A DNA stretch of 64,000 nucleotides from the NCBI RefSeq assembly GCF_020740795.1, contig NC_067282.1:42809290-42873289 (forward strand), given 5' to 3'. Source of the stretch: Apus apus (taxonomy: Eukaryota > Chordata > Aves > Apodiformes > Apodidae). Below, one piece after another: positions 11,930 through 26,100 of this stretch; the stretch's first letter is position 1, and each line of letters starts with the position of its first letter. A program made the translations under genes and the position numbers. The notes under the pieces were generated by a model that saw only the letters and a program-made list of their open reading frames with translations, ran no database searches and was not told the DNA's origin.

Positions 11930-13961
11930 AAATGCAGCAATGACATTTATTGGAATTTCTCCAGGCATTACATGAAAAATTTTATAAGTGAAACTGAGGA
12001 TAAAGCACATTCAGTGCATCTTAAAAAAAATTATAAAATTAAATGTATCTGAATAGCCTTGATTCTTTGTAATACACAGTACTGCAGCTCCTGGGATTGG
12101 TTTTGTATGTACACATCATCCAAAACTTATTCTGAACAAAACTGCAAATAACTGCTTTTCCACTTGGCATTTTCCACCTAGTGTAACACAATATTCTTGA
12201 AATATCTAGACAGATTCCACAATTTTATACACAGTGTTAAGACTTTGCACTCCAACTGTAAAAAGAAAGACTGTTAAGTAAATCTATCTTTGATCAAATA
12301 AAACACCATGAAAGTAAAAAACAACAGAAAAAACAAATAAAAAACCCTAACAAAACAATCAAAAAAACCCAACCAACCCAGGAGACACAAGGCCCTAAGT
12401 TCCACAGCAGCGTGCAGCAAATCAGCATTGTTGCTCATTTTTATGTTACCATAAAGCATAATACTCAGAAAGCAGTGATATTCAGTCCTTGCTTTCTTAA
12501 TTGGACAATCATATGCATACAGACACTGCTGGATTTGGCACTTTGCTTAACTGTTTTTCTTACTAAAAAGAGTGTTTCCTGAAATACAGTATAAATGGTA
12601 AGAGATAACATGAGCCACTGTAACACTCAATGAACGGTTCAGACATGCACTTCAAAATGCATGCCTAAGCCTTCTCAAAAATTCCACTCAAAAACATTTT
12701 CAAATCTATATGCATCTTTTTATACTTTATAAACGTATTTTCTCCCTTGAAATGATCAGAGCCTATCTCACCTTCTGCCCAGAAGACACAAACTTTTGTT
12801 TTAAAAAGAAGACCACAATGCAGTATTAAAACAGGAATAACCCAAAAAGCATTATTAAAACTGCACCTGTACTTCAGAATCCCCTTTGAAATTCATATCT
12901 GCTGTGTATGTGAAAGGTACATAAAATTTGGAGCTTTCTTGGTCCTCTCTTGTGCAGTTATGCTCAATTTCCTGCAACCTGCCTCTATTTTATCTTCAAA
13001 TAAAATTTAAGAACAGCTTCCTGGCTCCCACGACAAGACAAGGCTTCTTGCAGTATTTCTTTGGTTAAATGAGAACCTCTTAGATGCCTAACTCTTAAGA
13101 CAACAAGCCTCCTGCAAAAAATTAACATCAGAATAAATACCACCTCGCAGCCTCGCTTCCTTCCTCCTGTCATCATCACCAACCACAGGACAGGGGGAAG
13201 CAAACAGGCCAGCACAGAAGTAGCAGTTGCTGTTAGCTCTTGTCTTTACAAGTTTTGCGGGTGTGTATAGATAACTATTTCTTAGCTCTGAGTTATGGAG
13301 GTGGAGCTATGACATGAGACTTTTTTTTTCCAGTTCCAACATGCATGTGGAATTACACTGCTGACTGGTACAGCCCAGGCAGTGGGTGGCAATAGAGCTC
13401 TTTCTGTACGCACCAAGTCATGATATTTATTCTGCTTATTGATCTGTGCACACAATGTCAGTAGAATTAAAAGAGAGGCAGGCATGAGTTCACACAGATT
13501 TTCCACAGAAGATGTGAAACATGCTGCTCTTTGGAGGGGAAATTACATTCTTTTTTTTCTTTTTTTTTCTTCAAGTATTATTCAACATACATATATATAA
13601 AGACACACCATCCTCATTTCACTAAGAGACAAACACATCCAAAGTGAATTTGTAGATCATCGTTATCTTGGCTTTGACTACTGAAATTTCTCTTTTCCTT
13701 TAGATCAACTCTAAATATACATCTACTCATCATAATTACATGAGAGAATCTTTTATTTACCCCTTGTGATTTATTTACACAATCATAAAAAAAATTAATA
13801 GCCTGAATTTGCATACTGACATTTGAAAGGCCCATCTGTAGCTATGAGTGTCCCAGCACTAGTTTTGGGTAACATCATTGTCTATTGCTAAGTCCTTTGA
13901 AAGCAGCATATTCATCTTTTCTTTCCCTTTTTTGAAGAAATGCTGCTTAGAAAACCCTGGT
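11930..13961 (-). other. TBC1D4: probable 3' UTR of TBC1D4
   Basis: About 2 kb of AT-rich sequence follows the stop codon without recognisable repeats of the CR1 type. It includes short T-runs and, around 12295-12380, an A/C-rich tract on the + strand. The 3' limit is inferred from the AATAAA at 11946-11951. Shorter forms are possible, since other AATAAA copies occur (for example, minus strand near 13425-13430 and 13750-13775). Confidence 0.55.
11946..11951 (-). terminator. candidate polyadenylation signal AATAAA
   Basis: The minus strand reads CCAATAAATG here. About 35-45 bases further on (11900-11910) it becomes U-rich (TTTTATTTTTC), as expected of a downstream element. Cleavage would fall near 11920-11935. 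Confidence 0.45.
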
Positions 13962-14189
13962 TTATGGCTTACTCCTTATTTTATTGTTTGGGTTGTAGTT
14001 TACTTCCTTTAGGAGCAGTTCACAGTCAGACAACACTTCTGTTGGCAAATACTTCATTATCTGCTCAAGAATATTTTGATACGTTATTTTTTCCTGTTCC
14101 AGGGACTGAATTACACTCTTCATTTTGTTCTCTCGAGTCAAAACAGTCTCCAGGCTGGATTCCAGACTCTGAATTTTAGCATGAGCAAC
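13962..14189 (-). CDS. TBC1D4: TBC1D4 last coding exon (C-terminus, stop)
   Basis: The coding part is 228 bases: 75 residues (1050-1124) and a TAA stop at 13962-13964. It begins [17 protein letters not shown] and ends [10 protein letters not shown], matching the mammalian C-terminus, which also ends in KP. Coiled-coil heptads run through the first half. No long minus-strand open frame marks it because it starts inside a codon series without Met; it was found from the ACAG acceptor. Confidence 0.95.
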   Translation of the reverse strand, partial: VAHAKIQSLESSLETVLTRENKMKSVIQSLEQEKITYQNILEQIMKYLPTEVLSDCELLLKEVNYNPNNKIRSKP

Positions 14190-17100
14190 CTGTAAACAAT
14201 AATATTATCTTTATAATAAGTACAAATATTCTAAATAATATTTTTATATTATGATGTGCTATATGTTAAGAACTTAATAACATAGATGTTTCTAAAAGGC
14301 ATTTATGTAGGCAGCTGATATAAGGAATGCTTACAGCATATCATACACAGAATCTCCTCACAGCAGCCAGATCAACCTGAAGGCTTTCTGAAAGCTCTAC
14401 AGAGGGAAGGAGACGTTCAAGTTTCAGTAAGCAAGGGACAGTTGGGAGTAACAAGAACTGGAGCTGCAGCAAGAAATAGGAAACCAGCAGCCAGAGCAGC
14501 ACTGGAAGAGACGACTTGCCTGACAGTGATGGAGCAATGGGAAGCCTATGTAACAAAGTAAATTAGCAGAATGGGAGGTTAAAAGGAAAGAGAACCTCAG
14601 TGTTAAGGCTAGAAGCAGACAGTGTTCCCTGCTCTCCAATAAAAGTTCCACAGCATCCTCTGAAAACAAAACGAAACAAAACAAACAAGCTACAAAAAAC
14701 CCCCACTGACTAGTAATCAGAAACCCTGGACCACAGCAGTAGTAAATGTCTCCCTGTGGGAAATGGGGGAAATCTGATCAATCCTAGGAAAAGGTCCAAA
14801 CAGAGGAATAAAGAAGCTATACAAACAAGAAGATAAAGATGTTAAGGAACAGAGGATGATGAATTACAGTACAGCAGTCTGGAAGAACAGAAGACCTTGT
14901 ATGGAGCCTTTCAAATCAGTCACTCATAAGTATTTTACACCCTTGGTGCATTATCAAAGCACAGGTAAAAACCCAGGTAGCAGCAATAAAATAATAAAGA
15001 AAAAAAAAAGTAACAGAGCAAGCAATCCTTGATTTCAATATCAAAAGAACAAAGCACAGCACCCTGAGCCCAAAACCACAAAAAAAAAGGACTTGATCTT
15101 TCCCTTTTTCCCTGCTTCTATTTTTGGGTTTCAGGAGCTGAAGGCGCCTTTTGAGCTCTTCCTAATGCTTGTTCAAACTAAATCATATAACAAGAAATGG
15201 CCTGGTGATGCAAAAAGAAGAGTTTGTCTTTCCGGAAAATGCAAGACAACACATATTGAAACCTGAAACAAGTCTTGGCCAGGCTATGGGAGAAAAGTTG
15301 TATAATGAAGGTAGAAGAGAAGACTTTTAAAGCAAGACTTTATTTGGCAAAGTCTGGTGGGCACTCAGCTGTATTTGAGTCAGCTAGGAGAGACCACCTT
15401 TCAAAAACAGGACTATAAGCTTCAGCAGAAAGAAAAAGAACAACGTTGCCTACAAAGATCTGGAGAAAGCAAGCCTACTGCACTAAGAATTATTTTCAAT
15501 AGGGAAGGAAAGAGATGAAGGGAAACAGAACATATTTTTCAGCAAAAAACACAAAATGCTCCAAATAGATTTCATGGGAGATAAAGCTAGAGATATTCTA
15601 AGAAGAAGAAATTGAAATGAAGAAGGAAAAGTTCAAAGAATGACAAAGAAGTTAAAAATGTGTCTCACAAATCACTGTAATTTAGAGAACTGCTCAACTG
15701 CATATAGTCTTGCAGTCAGGAGACTTTCCATGTATATTTAAGAAAGACACTTTCTTCTCTATTGGCTGAATCATAGAAATGACCTCTTCATGAGTTCAAT
15801 CTTAAGTCATTTACCTGTAGCTTCTCCAACAAATCCATGTTTTGCCTCTTCAGGTGATTATTTGCCCTCTCCAGCTTCTCCAGGGGTTCACCTTCATCAC
15901 AAGGACTCACATTTTCCTGCAGTTCATCCTGCAGAACATGGTACTCTACTTCATAGGCGTGGAGCTGTTTTGAAATATCCATCTCAAACACCTGCCATGA
16001 GAGAAAGATGAATTTTTAAGTACAGTAGAGAGCATTTATTCCACATGAATGTTTGGCTAAGAGGCAACTCTGCTTGGTTATCTTAATTTTTTTTCCTGCT
16101 CCTCCTAAAAAAGTATTTTAAGGGGAAGTCTACAGTAAGAACATTTTAGCATCTAGAGTTCTTATTGTAGCAATAAGAAATCTTAAGACTTTAGAAGAAT
16201 CAGATCATCATTTTTACAATTACCAAACACCATCTCTTACTATCAGATGTATCATCAAAAAATTCTCATTTAATCCACCATGGGCAAGCAGGTGACCTTC
16301 CTCTCAGAGCTAAGTTGACCTGTATATAACCACATCCACCTCTGCTCAGGCTACATAACCCGTTTTTTACTCAATCAGACCTAGCTTTGCACAAAGCCAC
16401 TTCTACAGCGCTCAACACAGCATGACTGCTCTGCAACCCACACAGACCACAGGACAGAGACTTAATTTCTAATAGTATCAAAAATACTGAAATTAAATCT
16501 CTATCATTGCCAGAATCAGTGAGCTGTGGAATTGAATGCTGAAGCGCCTGACGTAGGTTTAGCATGATAATCACAATTGGTGCAATAAGGAAATGAATAT
16601 TTACACATCACCTAAAAATGAATTCTTAAATGGCAGCACCCAAAACATTCCAGTGTTAGTCAAGCCATAAGATTGCAGCAATGTTAACTGCACATGTCCT
16701 GCATATGGAGGCAGTTTTGTAAAGATTTTTCATTATTCCTGAACTACCACCTAAATGGGGGAAACTGCTCGCAGGTGCACAGTTAAGGTACTACACTGAG
16801 ACTCATTTAAATTTGCAGCTCCAATGCAGAGGAAGAGGATGTAGAGAGATGAAGATCCCAGTCACTGACAGTTTTTCACAAGAAGGTTTAGCACGTGCTT
16901 TTCCTGTAATAGCACCAGTAATTCTTTGTTTCTCTTCTATTCTTGCCCTTTCCCATGAAGTTGCAATGATATTGATGAAATAACACTGCTCCAGTTCTCT
17001 TTTCCCTCATGCAAGAAAGGCAGGGATCAAACCTGAGGGTCTTTTATCTCTGGCACCAAGCATCTGCCAAATGTGATCCCTCCAAGGACAGGGTTGAAGC

Positions 17101-20100
17101 GGGATGATGAAGTTGCACGAGGGCACCCTAGATGTTACTCCCCAGAAGAAGAGAAGCTGCCCATGCAACAGAACAGCAAAAGTTTCCTTGACCTTGTTTT
17201 TAATACAGATCACGAGAACAGGGCTTCAATATTGTGACTTGTAGGATTTTAAGTTAGAGACGTCAGAAAAAGCTCCTAGGGAAGTACCTGGCACTGTGCA
17301 GCCAGAAGTTTGAAGGCTCAGCAGGAGAAGTTCCTGTCATGCTCTTCCCACCATGGCAAGTTGTGCTTCCCGTCACAAAGTGCTGGACTACTCACCCACT
17401 AGCAGGGAGCAACAGCTGAGTTTAGGTGTGGCAAACAGACTACTTTTACCCTTCTGATGGTGAAATTTATAAGCAAGTTTATGTTTTCCCAATAGCTGGG
17501 GCACAAAAGAACCTCTGTACTAAACCTGAAGGTAGCAACTGAAGTCTTGCTAAAATTGCAGTTCAAGCCGCAGTGATATTGGCTCATATCTTACTTGTAT
17601 ACGAGTTGCTGGGAAGATGACTTGTTTACATTTCAAAACAAAAGGAACATACTGAGAAGAAGACTTCTACATATACCTTAAGCATGATCTTTAAAAAGTA
17701 AACTAAATGAGGGGGAAAAGAGTAAAGAGAAAACCAACCTTACCTGGGTAATAATCTTTTCCATTTGAGGCTGAGTCATATCTGGAATAGTGGTTTTAAG
17801 AAAATCAACAATGTTCTCAAAATTTTCACATCCCATTATAGACATTTCTTGACTGCTAAGTAGGCTCAGTGCTACCTTAAATATGACTTCGGTTCCTTGA
17901 AGAAAAATAATGTCTAAAAAAGAAAATAATTAAAATATATTGAAAACAAGAGCTAAAGTAATTGGATAAATACATGTATTGCTGGGATGTTTTTCTTTTT
18001 TAATCAATTGTACTGCAGATTTATTCAGTTCAGGAGAAATGCAATCTGTCTTATTTCAACATGAGGCTGAAGTATTAAAAGCATTTTCTGTCATCTTACA
18101 GATGTAAGAAAATATCAAAGAAAACACTGCATGCTTGTTATGTCTGTAGCCATTATCTGCAATAAGTATTTCATTACTGTCTACTGTTGACTATAGACTG
18201 TTAACTAATTGCGAACTGGTTTTATGTGCATCTATGACTGAAAAACACCTGGGAAGTGGGTGGTCAACAAGTCCTGACGTTTTACTGTTTTCTGCAGGCA
18301 AAAGCTACTCCTTAAAAAACAGTCGTGTAGATTCCAGAACCAATCATACTATTTTCAGAACCCACAGTAGCCCCAAGCCCTTCCTTCAAGATGTAATTAC
18401 GTGGATATGAAAGTAAAGTTCGGGCTTTGCAGAAGTCAGTAGAGACAAACTGCACAGAAACGGAAAACAACCACAGTAACCAGAAACTCAGATCTCAGTA
18501 GCAGTGGTGGATTTGCAGTTACTGAGATGAACACAGCATTTGAGCAGTTCAAACAAGCTTCCTGTGCTGTTGGTTTGTCACACCACCAAGAGCAGGGCTA
18601 CGCAACCAAACAAACTCAACTTTTGATCCCAATACTGAGAGGTCATCCCTGGCCCTAATTCAGTGTCACAGGGTAGCATCAGGATACACATTCAAGAAGC
18701 ACGAATATAAGTAGATAGCTTGTACTTTATTTATGGGTAGACATGAACCATCTATTCCTGGTATGTGACAATGGCCTGTAAGACACTGAAGATGCAAGAA
18801 TCTAACATACTGGGAAGTAGAACAACATACTGACTTCTGAGTTTTAAAATGGGAACATGCCTTGCTCAGCTCATTTACAAATAAATGAACACTGACCCTC
18901 CTCTCACCCTTAAAAAATTAGTTTTCCAAATGTAAAGCCTACCAAAGGAAAAAAAACAACCAAACAAAACCAAACCAAAACAAAAAACCAACCAAACAAA
19001 AAACCAAATACTTTAGCCCTGAAAAACACATTAAAAAACTGAAAAAAAATAATAAAAAGTGCTTGAGTGTCTCAAATTAAATGATTCCACAGGGAAAGAG
19101 ATGTACCAATTACATGAATACCACTGAAGAACAGATACACAAATCATTTGTTTACCCAAAGAGTCAGAAAAAGTTTGCTGCAAAAGGAAAAAAAGCCTCT
19201 GTAATGGAGAAATCACCCAGTCAAAAAAATGAAAACCAGACTAACCAACCAAACCCCTCTTCCCCCTCAAACCACCATAGCAAGCATATTAAAAACCTAA
19301 CACACTCCAGAGCGTCTCATAAAACATAAAACAAAAGTCTGGTTTTATTTCTTAAGACAAGACAAAAGGTGCTGTATGAAAACAGAAAAATCAAATGGAA
19401 AAAAAGCCTGATTTAAGAGGAAGCAGATGACACATGGTCCCAGCTTCTCAGTGCACATCTGAATGCAGTGAGTCTACATTACAAAATACATTTAAAGAAA
19501 AAGCTGCATTACTAGTGATTTGATTAAGCTGGCAGTTCTTATTGACAATAATACAAACCCCAGTATCTGACATGCTGTACAAAACATAATCAATATTTAA
19601 GCTTCAGTACTAGACATCATCTGATGGGAAGTGTATAATGAAAAAACTGTTTCAATGGAACAAGAGTTATATTAAGACTAGAAAACTGCTCAATATATAC
19701 ATGAATACATGAAACACTTTAAGTTCAAGTTTACTTGAATTTTTATTAGAAAGCACTCTAGAATCAGTTATTCAAAAACAATTTTCTTGAAGATCAATGC
19801 ATTCTCATTTTTTTATTTGAAAGTTCAACAGGATGACTTTTTCTATAGACACAGACTGAATGCTGGATGCGTAAAATACATTTGCAACACTAAACTTCCT
19901 GTTGATCACACTTCAGAAGTCTCTTAGCTAATAAGAGAGGACATATTTAATTGCTCAAATCTGATCTTTCATTTAATACATTTCAGTTTTCCTCTTTTAA
20001 AAGGAGCTGACATCCCACCATGAAGAGCACTGCTACTTGCCACCCACAACCATCCCCCCAAATGTCCCTAGTATGTAGAAAGACTATTCCCTGAGAGTTC

Positions 20101-23100
20101 CAAAACACAATCGACCACATTGTTCAGTTTATTAGTGCAACAAAATAAACTTTCTTACCAAATACTCTGGCTACGAATCCTAATGGAAACTGAGATGCAA
20201 ACAGTGTAAGAAACCATGGTGCAGCATAAAGACTGGGGCTGATTTCATTTTCTTCAAAATGATTATACAGGTCTCTGTGATAATCATGAAGAAGCCTTGA
20301 GAGCTGATACATCTGAATCTACAGTGCATGAGAGGGGGGTGAGGGGAAGGAAGCAGAAAAGTTCAGCTTTACTCATTTTTTCAAACCATTCACATTTCAC
20401 TCAAGGGAAATTAACTTCATACAGATAGCACTATAAAGTGAAGCTTAATTGTTGCTTAGGATCTCGAGTGATATCTACTCAAGTACTAATAACCCACCCC
20501 AATGAACTAAAACCAACACAGTAGTCAATAACAAAGAACAGTTTGAACCCAATCATCAATTATAATTTCAGATTCACAGGCTTACGGTGAGAAGATAATC
20601 TATTGAATTTACTTTATCAACAAACCAGAACTTTCAGTCTTGCAGCAACGAAAATAGAAGTACCTCTTCCAAGACGCCAAAACTCTCCATTACAGAGTTG
20701 AACTATTTCTGGCTAACTTTACACATTTCAACTTTCATTCTTTGACTCTTGGCCATATTTTTGCTGCATTTAAAACTCCTAATCATAATTTTAGATGACT
20801 TCTGTACTTAATGAGTACATTAGGTCTGGTGGGTCAATAGAAGTATACAATGTATTTCCCAGCACACCCTCCACACACCAGTGGTCCAGAGAAATTTAAC
20901 ACACTGATGCAAAAAGTGCTGCTATACAACCCGTAATAGGTGCAAAGTGGTTAAAAGCTTCTATTCACTACTAAAAATATAACTCTGTGGCAAATGATTT
21001 CTTTGCAATTTTGACAGTTTGTATTTCACAGCAAGTTGCTCACAGCACTGAGCGACGGTTCTCTCAGAAAGCAGAAGAGGAGAAACAGACACATATTGAT
21101 TAGCTGTCCAGTTTTGCTGTCAACAGTGTCATAATGCTTAAGGTGAAGCCATTCCTCAATAAGAAAATTACTGATTGGATCCAGCTACTTTCCTACTTGT
21201 AATGGTCATGATTCTTCCTGACCAAACACTGGCTGCACTTGAAACTATCACTCAGCAGTGCCTGCAAGCAGACAGATCACTTCTCATTCCAGCCAATGAC
21301 ATAAATTTGTGTAGGCTCTTGAGTCCTTATTTTAATTAGCAAAGACACTAATTAAGCACAGGTTGGACTGTGTTGATACAAATACATTTACATGTGAAAT
21401 TAGAACGCTATCATAGAGACAGTAAACCAACTGGATGAGTTCATCATGAATTAAGAATCTAGATTGCTACTTCTTCCAGACATCAATTAAACATTTAAGT
21501 AAAATGAGTTTTCATTATCTTAAAGTAACATCCAACACTTTTCTTCTATAGGAGAGAAGCTAATCCTGAAAATAAGCTTACTTGTGTTTCAGTACTGTAA
21601 AGAGTACTCCTTATGAGCATCTGACGATGAAAGCTTCAGACTCATTTCAATTAAAAGGTGAAATCCTGGACATCTGAAAGCTCTCACATCATCAGATGTT
21701 ATTGAAAGTCTATAACTGCAGTATAACATACAAACACTAAGAAAGCATCTTCCTGGGGAAAAAAAAAGTAATTGATGGCACAACCACACATGTATCACAC
21801 TTTGACCTCCACTGTTTCAAAACATTTGGGGGGGTAAATGGACAGGGAAGAGGGGGAATGATGCTCCTTATGGCTATTCACCCTTAACTCATCACAATAA
21901 AATTGTTATAGCATACTTACATCCACAGTAAAGGACTCCTCTACATAATTTTTAGAATATGCACGTACAATTTCCTTAACTATAATCTATTCTGTAGTTC
22001 TGGATATTTGCCAAATAAGCACCTAAAGTGACCGGTCATGAAAACTGGACTGAAACTCCCACTTAAGTTTTTACTTAATTCTAAGTGTTTGCTGTGCAGG
22101 GAGCATGGGAAAAAAAAACAAAACCAAAACCACAAACAAAACAAAAGCAAACAAAGAATAAAAAACAAAATGGGGGAAAAAAAGATACATTTGTATTTCC
22201 CTCTTAGTTTTCTCTTTCTCCACTGTGGATTATAAGCTTTAACTCAGCAGTGGTATAACCCTTTATAATACTAGGGGCTTATAGCATATAGTTATTTAAG
22301 TCATTAGACAGTTGCATCTCAAGGTGAAAAATTCCTCAATCTTTAAAACCTGAAATTTATTTAGATCTAATAGATTTTCTGTCTTTTTCCTGAGCAGCCT
22401 TGAGTATCTATAGCTAGCTGTTAATGCCTAATATTGCAGAGCATGCTCCATTTCATAAGCAAAGTAAATGTTTAAAAATTCGTCTGTTTCCTCCCTGAGC
22501 TGGAGGTGGTGGAGTAGAGGACAACGAGAGAAAAGAGGTGGAAATGTTGAGGCAAGACAGGGGTCCCAAGACCAAATGCCTGTGGAGTATATTGACTGGC
22601 CACTGGGTGTCACTATGGATTTGACTTGGAGTTAAAAATAAAACTTATCTACATCTATGAGGTTATGGACTGAAGAAAATCAAAACCAAATTTATTTTTA
22701 CACTCCATTTATACAGATGGAAGCATATTGGCTTTCTGGCATAAGGAAGAGGGAGAAGTGAGGAAAAGAAAAGGAAGAGCAAAATAGCAGAGAAAGCAGA
22801 GTTTCCAAACAGAAGATGAGGGACGTGTGACAGGAAAAGTCTGCAAGTTCTGAACTTCTCTGTTTGCAAATTCAGAGTCAAAAAGAGGTTTGACAATAAC
22901 ATTTTCGTGCACCTCACAACCTTCAAAAACCCTAAGAAATTTTGTAAGATCCTAGAGACCATGAGCAACCTCTGACAGCTCAAAACTCATTTAAAACTCT
23001 GGTTTTCCTTAGGGAGAGGACTGACTTACCTGTAGTGACATCATGTCTGGCCTGTACTGTTTACGGAAGCCAAGATCATACATGAGGAATTTCAGCATTT

Positions 23101-26100
23101 CAAAGGCCTGTTCCTCACTCATATGTAGAAGCAGCACTCCAGCTACAAAGCTGATACCTTGACAATAACCCACTTCTTTGTCCAGCAAAGAGTATGCTTT
23201 CAGGAGATTAAAGAGTGACAGCTGTCCTGCTCCCAGGTGGGCCGAAAAATAAGGATGTGTCGGGAATGTCCGTCCTGATGTGAAGAGAGAAGAATAGGCA
23301 CAATTCAATTCTTCTCATTAAAAAAACCCAGATCTCTCTGACAGCCAGCACTTCTCTCTTCCCTCAGATCTCTTTTCTTTGTTTTCATATACAGGGTGAT
23401 TTTATTCAGATCAATCTATATTTTACCACTGATTTTTTACGGCATTCAGAAAGCTCACTTCACATTATCGTCTGCATTGAACTTGCAGAAGCAACTGCTC
23501 GATTTCTCTTTTCAGACAGATGTAGAAGAGCATAAATACAGATAGCAAAACCTGATAAATCATTTGCTTAGAGGACACTAAGTGGCGTACACAGAGTGTT
23601 ATCCCGACAACATCAAAAGTGGTGCGGATAGAGCAGCTTCCCTCTCCAGCAACAGCTTTCATAAGACGTGAAGCAAGTCAGAATAACCTTCCAGCTACAA
23701 ACAGACATACCTAGATCTACAAGGATGGCGTGCTGTTGAGCAGTCAGTTGTTTCAGAAGTTCTTTGTAAGAGATGTCAGGAGGCTGCTGCTTGTTTGGCA
23801 GCCTGTGTCTGACTCGATGTTGCACAGCCAAAAACTGCCAAACTTCTCCCCGACGACTTTTTGGTACACCTGCAGGTCAGTCAAAAAACAAGAGGTCTAA
23901 GCCAGGGCATATTTTTAGTGCTATAACACAAGAATTTGCTGTTTCATAATCTTTGCCTGTCTTAATCTTGGCTGAACCACTCTGGAGGATACCTTCTAGT
24001 CAGCTTTGGAAAGTTGTCCACTCTCCAGTGCATTCCTTTGGTAGCCGCAGCTCAGCCCTGCTAACTAAACATTAACTACAAACTTCCAGTAATTACCCTG
24101 AGCAGTACATTGGGCAGCTGAGGTACAGTTTTGGCACCTCTGAGCTGTTACCTTCGAGCAGGAAAAGATGCAAGACTACACACAGACTTAGGCTGAACTG
24201 AATTCAGAGGTGAAAAACATGGGGAGGTCCATCTCCTCTTCCCCTTCCCAAAGGGCTGCCCATGTCAGTCCACACTCTTGGAAAAAGATGTGCAGATTAC
24301 AAAATGCTCAGTTCAAACCTAAAAGCATTAATGTAGCATACCAAAGGAAGGACACAGAACCACTCGTCTTGAAAGACGGCATTTCTCTCATGTCAAGCCA
24401 ACCACCTGCAAAAGCACCAACTAAATTAAAACACTACTTTCTGACTTTCCCTGACTCTGTACACTGACCTTTGAAAGACAAAATAAATTGTCAACTCTGC
24501 TAACACTTTCCAGACAAATAATTATTTAACAAGAATACAAGTAAGAAAAAGCATATCCTTTTTCCCAATTCAGAACTACAGAGTCCAGCAGCAGAAGACA
24601 GAGCAGCAAGGAAAGTTGTTTGTTGGCAGCCTTATCACTAACAGAAACAACCTTATTTCTACTATTATTTTCTTTGGTAGCAATTCAAATTTGCCTTCTG
24701 TACCACAGCCAGATTACACTCAAATATTATTTTTCATTATCTGTAATACAGACATAAGATTTTATGGAGGAAGGCACAGAGGTGCAATCAGACTCTACAT
24801 CTGCATTATACCAACAACCCTTTGGTTCCTCTTCTGGCCTAGGGCTAGACCACAGGAAGATCCACTTCAAGTCAAAATTCCCCAGCCTTTCACTCAAGGA
24901 AACAAAATACTAAAAGACCATAATCCAAACTCCACAAGATGTGGTCCTTCAGACTTTCTGAAGCTTGGCTGTGACCCTCCCTAGGTTTTGGGCACAGTCC
25001 ACATTAGCCATTATAGTCCTGCCTTCTGAGTAAGGAAGTAAAATTAGAGTTATCTGAAACTGAAAGTCAGTTAGATAGAAGCCACAGACCAGAAACCAGA
25101 AGGTCTCAGTCTTAGTTGCAGAAGATCCAAGTTCAATCATTGATGTAATAATACATGGGCATAAGCTATTACTTGTATAATCAAGAGTATGATTATACAC
25201 ACAATTATATATGGCACTGCTGACATTGTATGCTGTAGACACAGCAGAACCTAATTTCTGTTTGACAACAACAGGTGGGTGCATTGGCTAAAAGGAGGCA
25301 AGATTTTAATGTTTCTGTGCTACTGGAAAAAGTATTGCTGGCAGTTTGCTTCAGTATCAAAATGTAACAAAAAAATCTGAAGACTTCATAGTTAAAAGCC
25401 ATCCTACATAAATACCTTCTTTCAAAGTGGAATGAATGTCCTCCATGTCACATCGGATTTTGGCTCTGCAGTTCAGTAACTTCTTATCCCAAACATTTAT
25501 GACATCTTTCTGACATGTACCAACTTCATCATAGTCCAGTTTGACTTTTCTTGTTTGCAGCTCATCTCTGCTTGCTAGAGCACAGAACACAAAGGAATAG
25601 TACAGGAAAAAAACAGAACATCAGATAATTAAATGAAACATCAAATATGCAAAACCCATTCAAGCTAGGAAAGCTGGGGAGGGACTTTTTACAAGAGCTT
25701 GTAGCGAGAGGACAAGGGGTATTGGATTAAAACTGGAAGAGGGGAGATTTAGGTTAGACATTAGGAGGAAATTCTTTAGTGTGAGGGTGGTGAGACACTG
25801 GAACAGGTTGCCCAGGGAAGTTGTGGAAGCCCCATCCCTGGAAGTGTTCAAGGCCAGGTTGGATGGGGCCCTGAGCAATCTGGTCTAGTGTCCCTGCCCA
25901 CTGGTGATTCTGTGGTATCTATCTGATAATCTGACTATGGATAAATACACCTTCTACAATTCATCAGTTAAGAGCTGAGATGGTGCTCGTCTTCTGTCAT
26001 AAGACACTGCAGGTAATAATTTATCTTCTGCTATTGTACCATAAACACTGGCAATTCATAAAATACATGAAAACATTTTTTAAGGCTTGGGACGAGAAGA

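Noticed and set aside
15788..15991. TBC1D1 as the identity of the gene
   Set aside because: The coiled-coil exon and C-terminus match TBC1D4 ([13 protein letters not shown]; end in ...NPNNK...KP) better than the paralogue.
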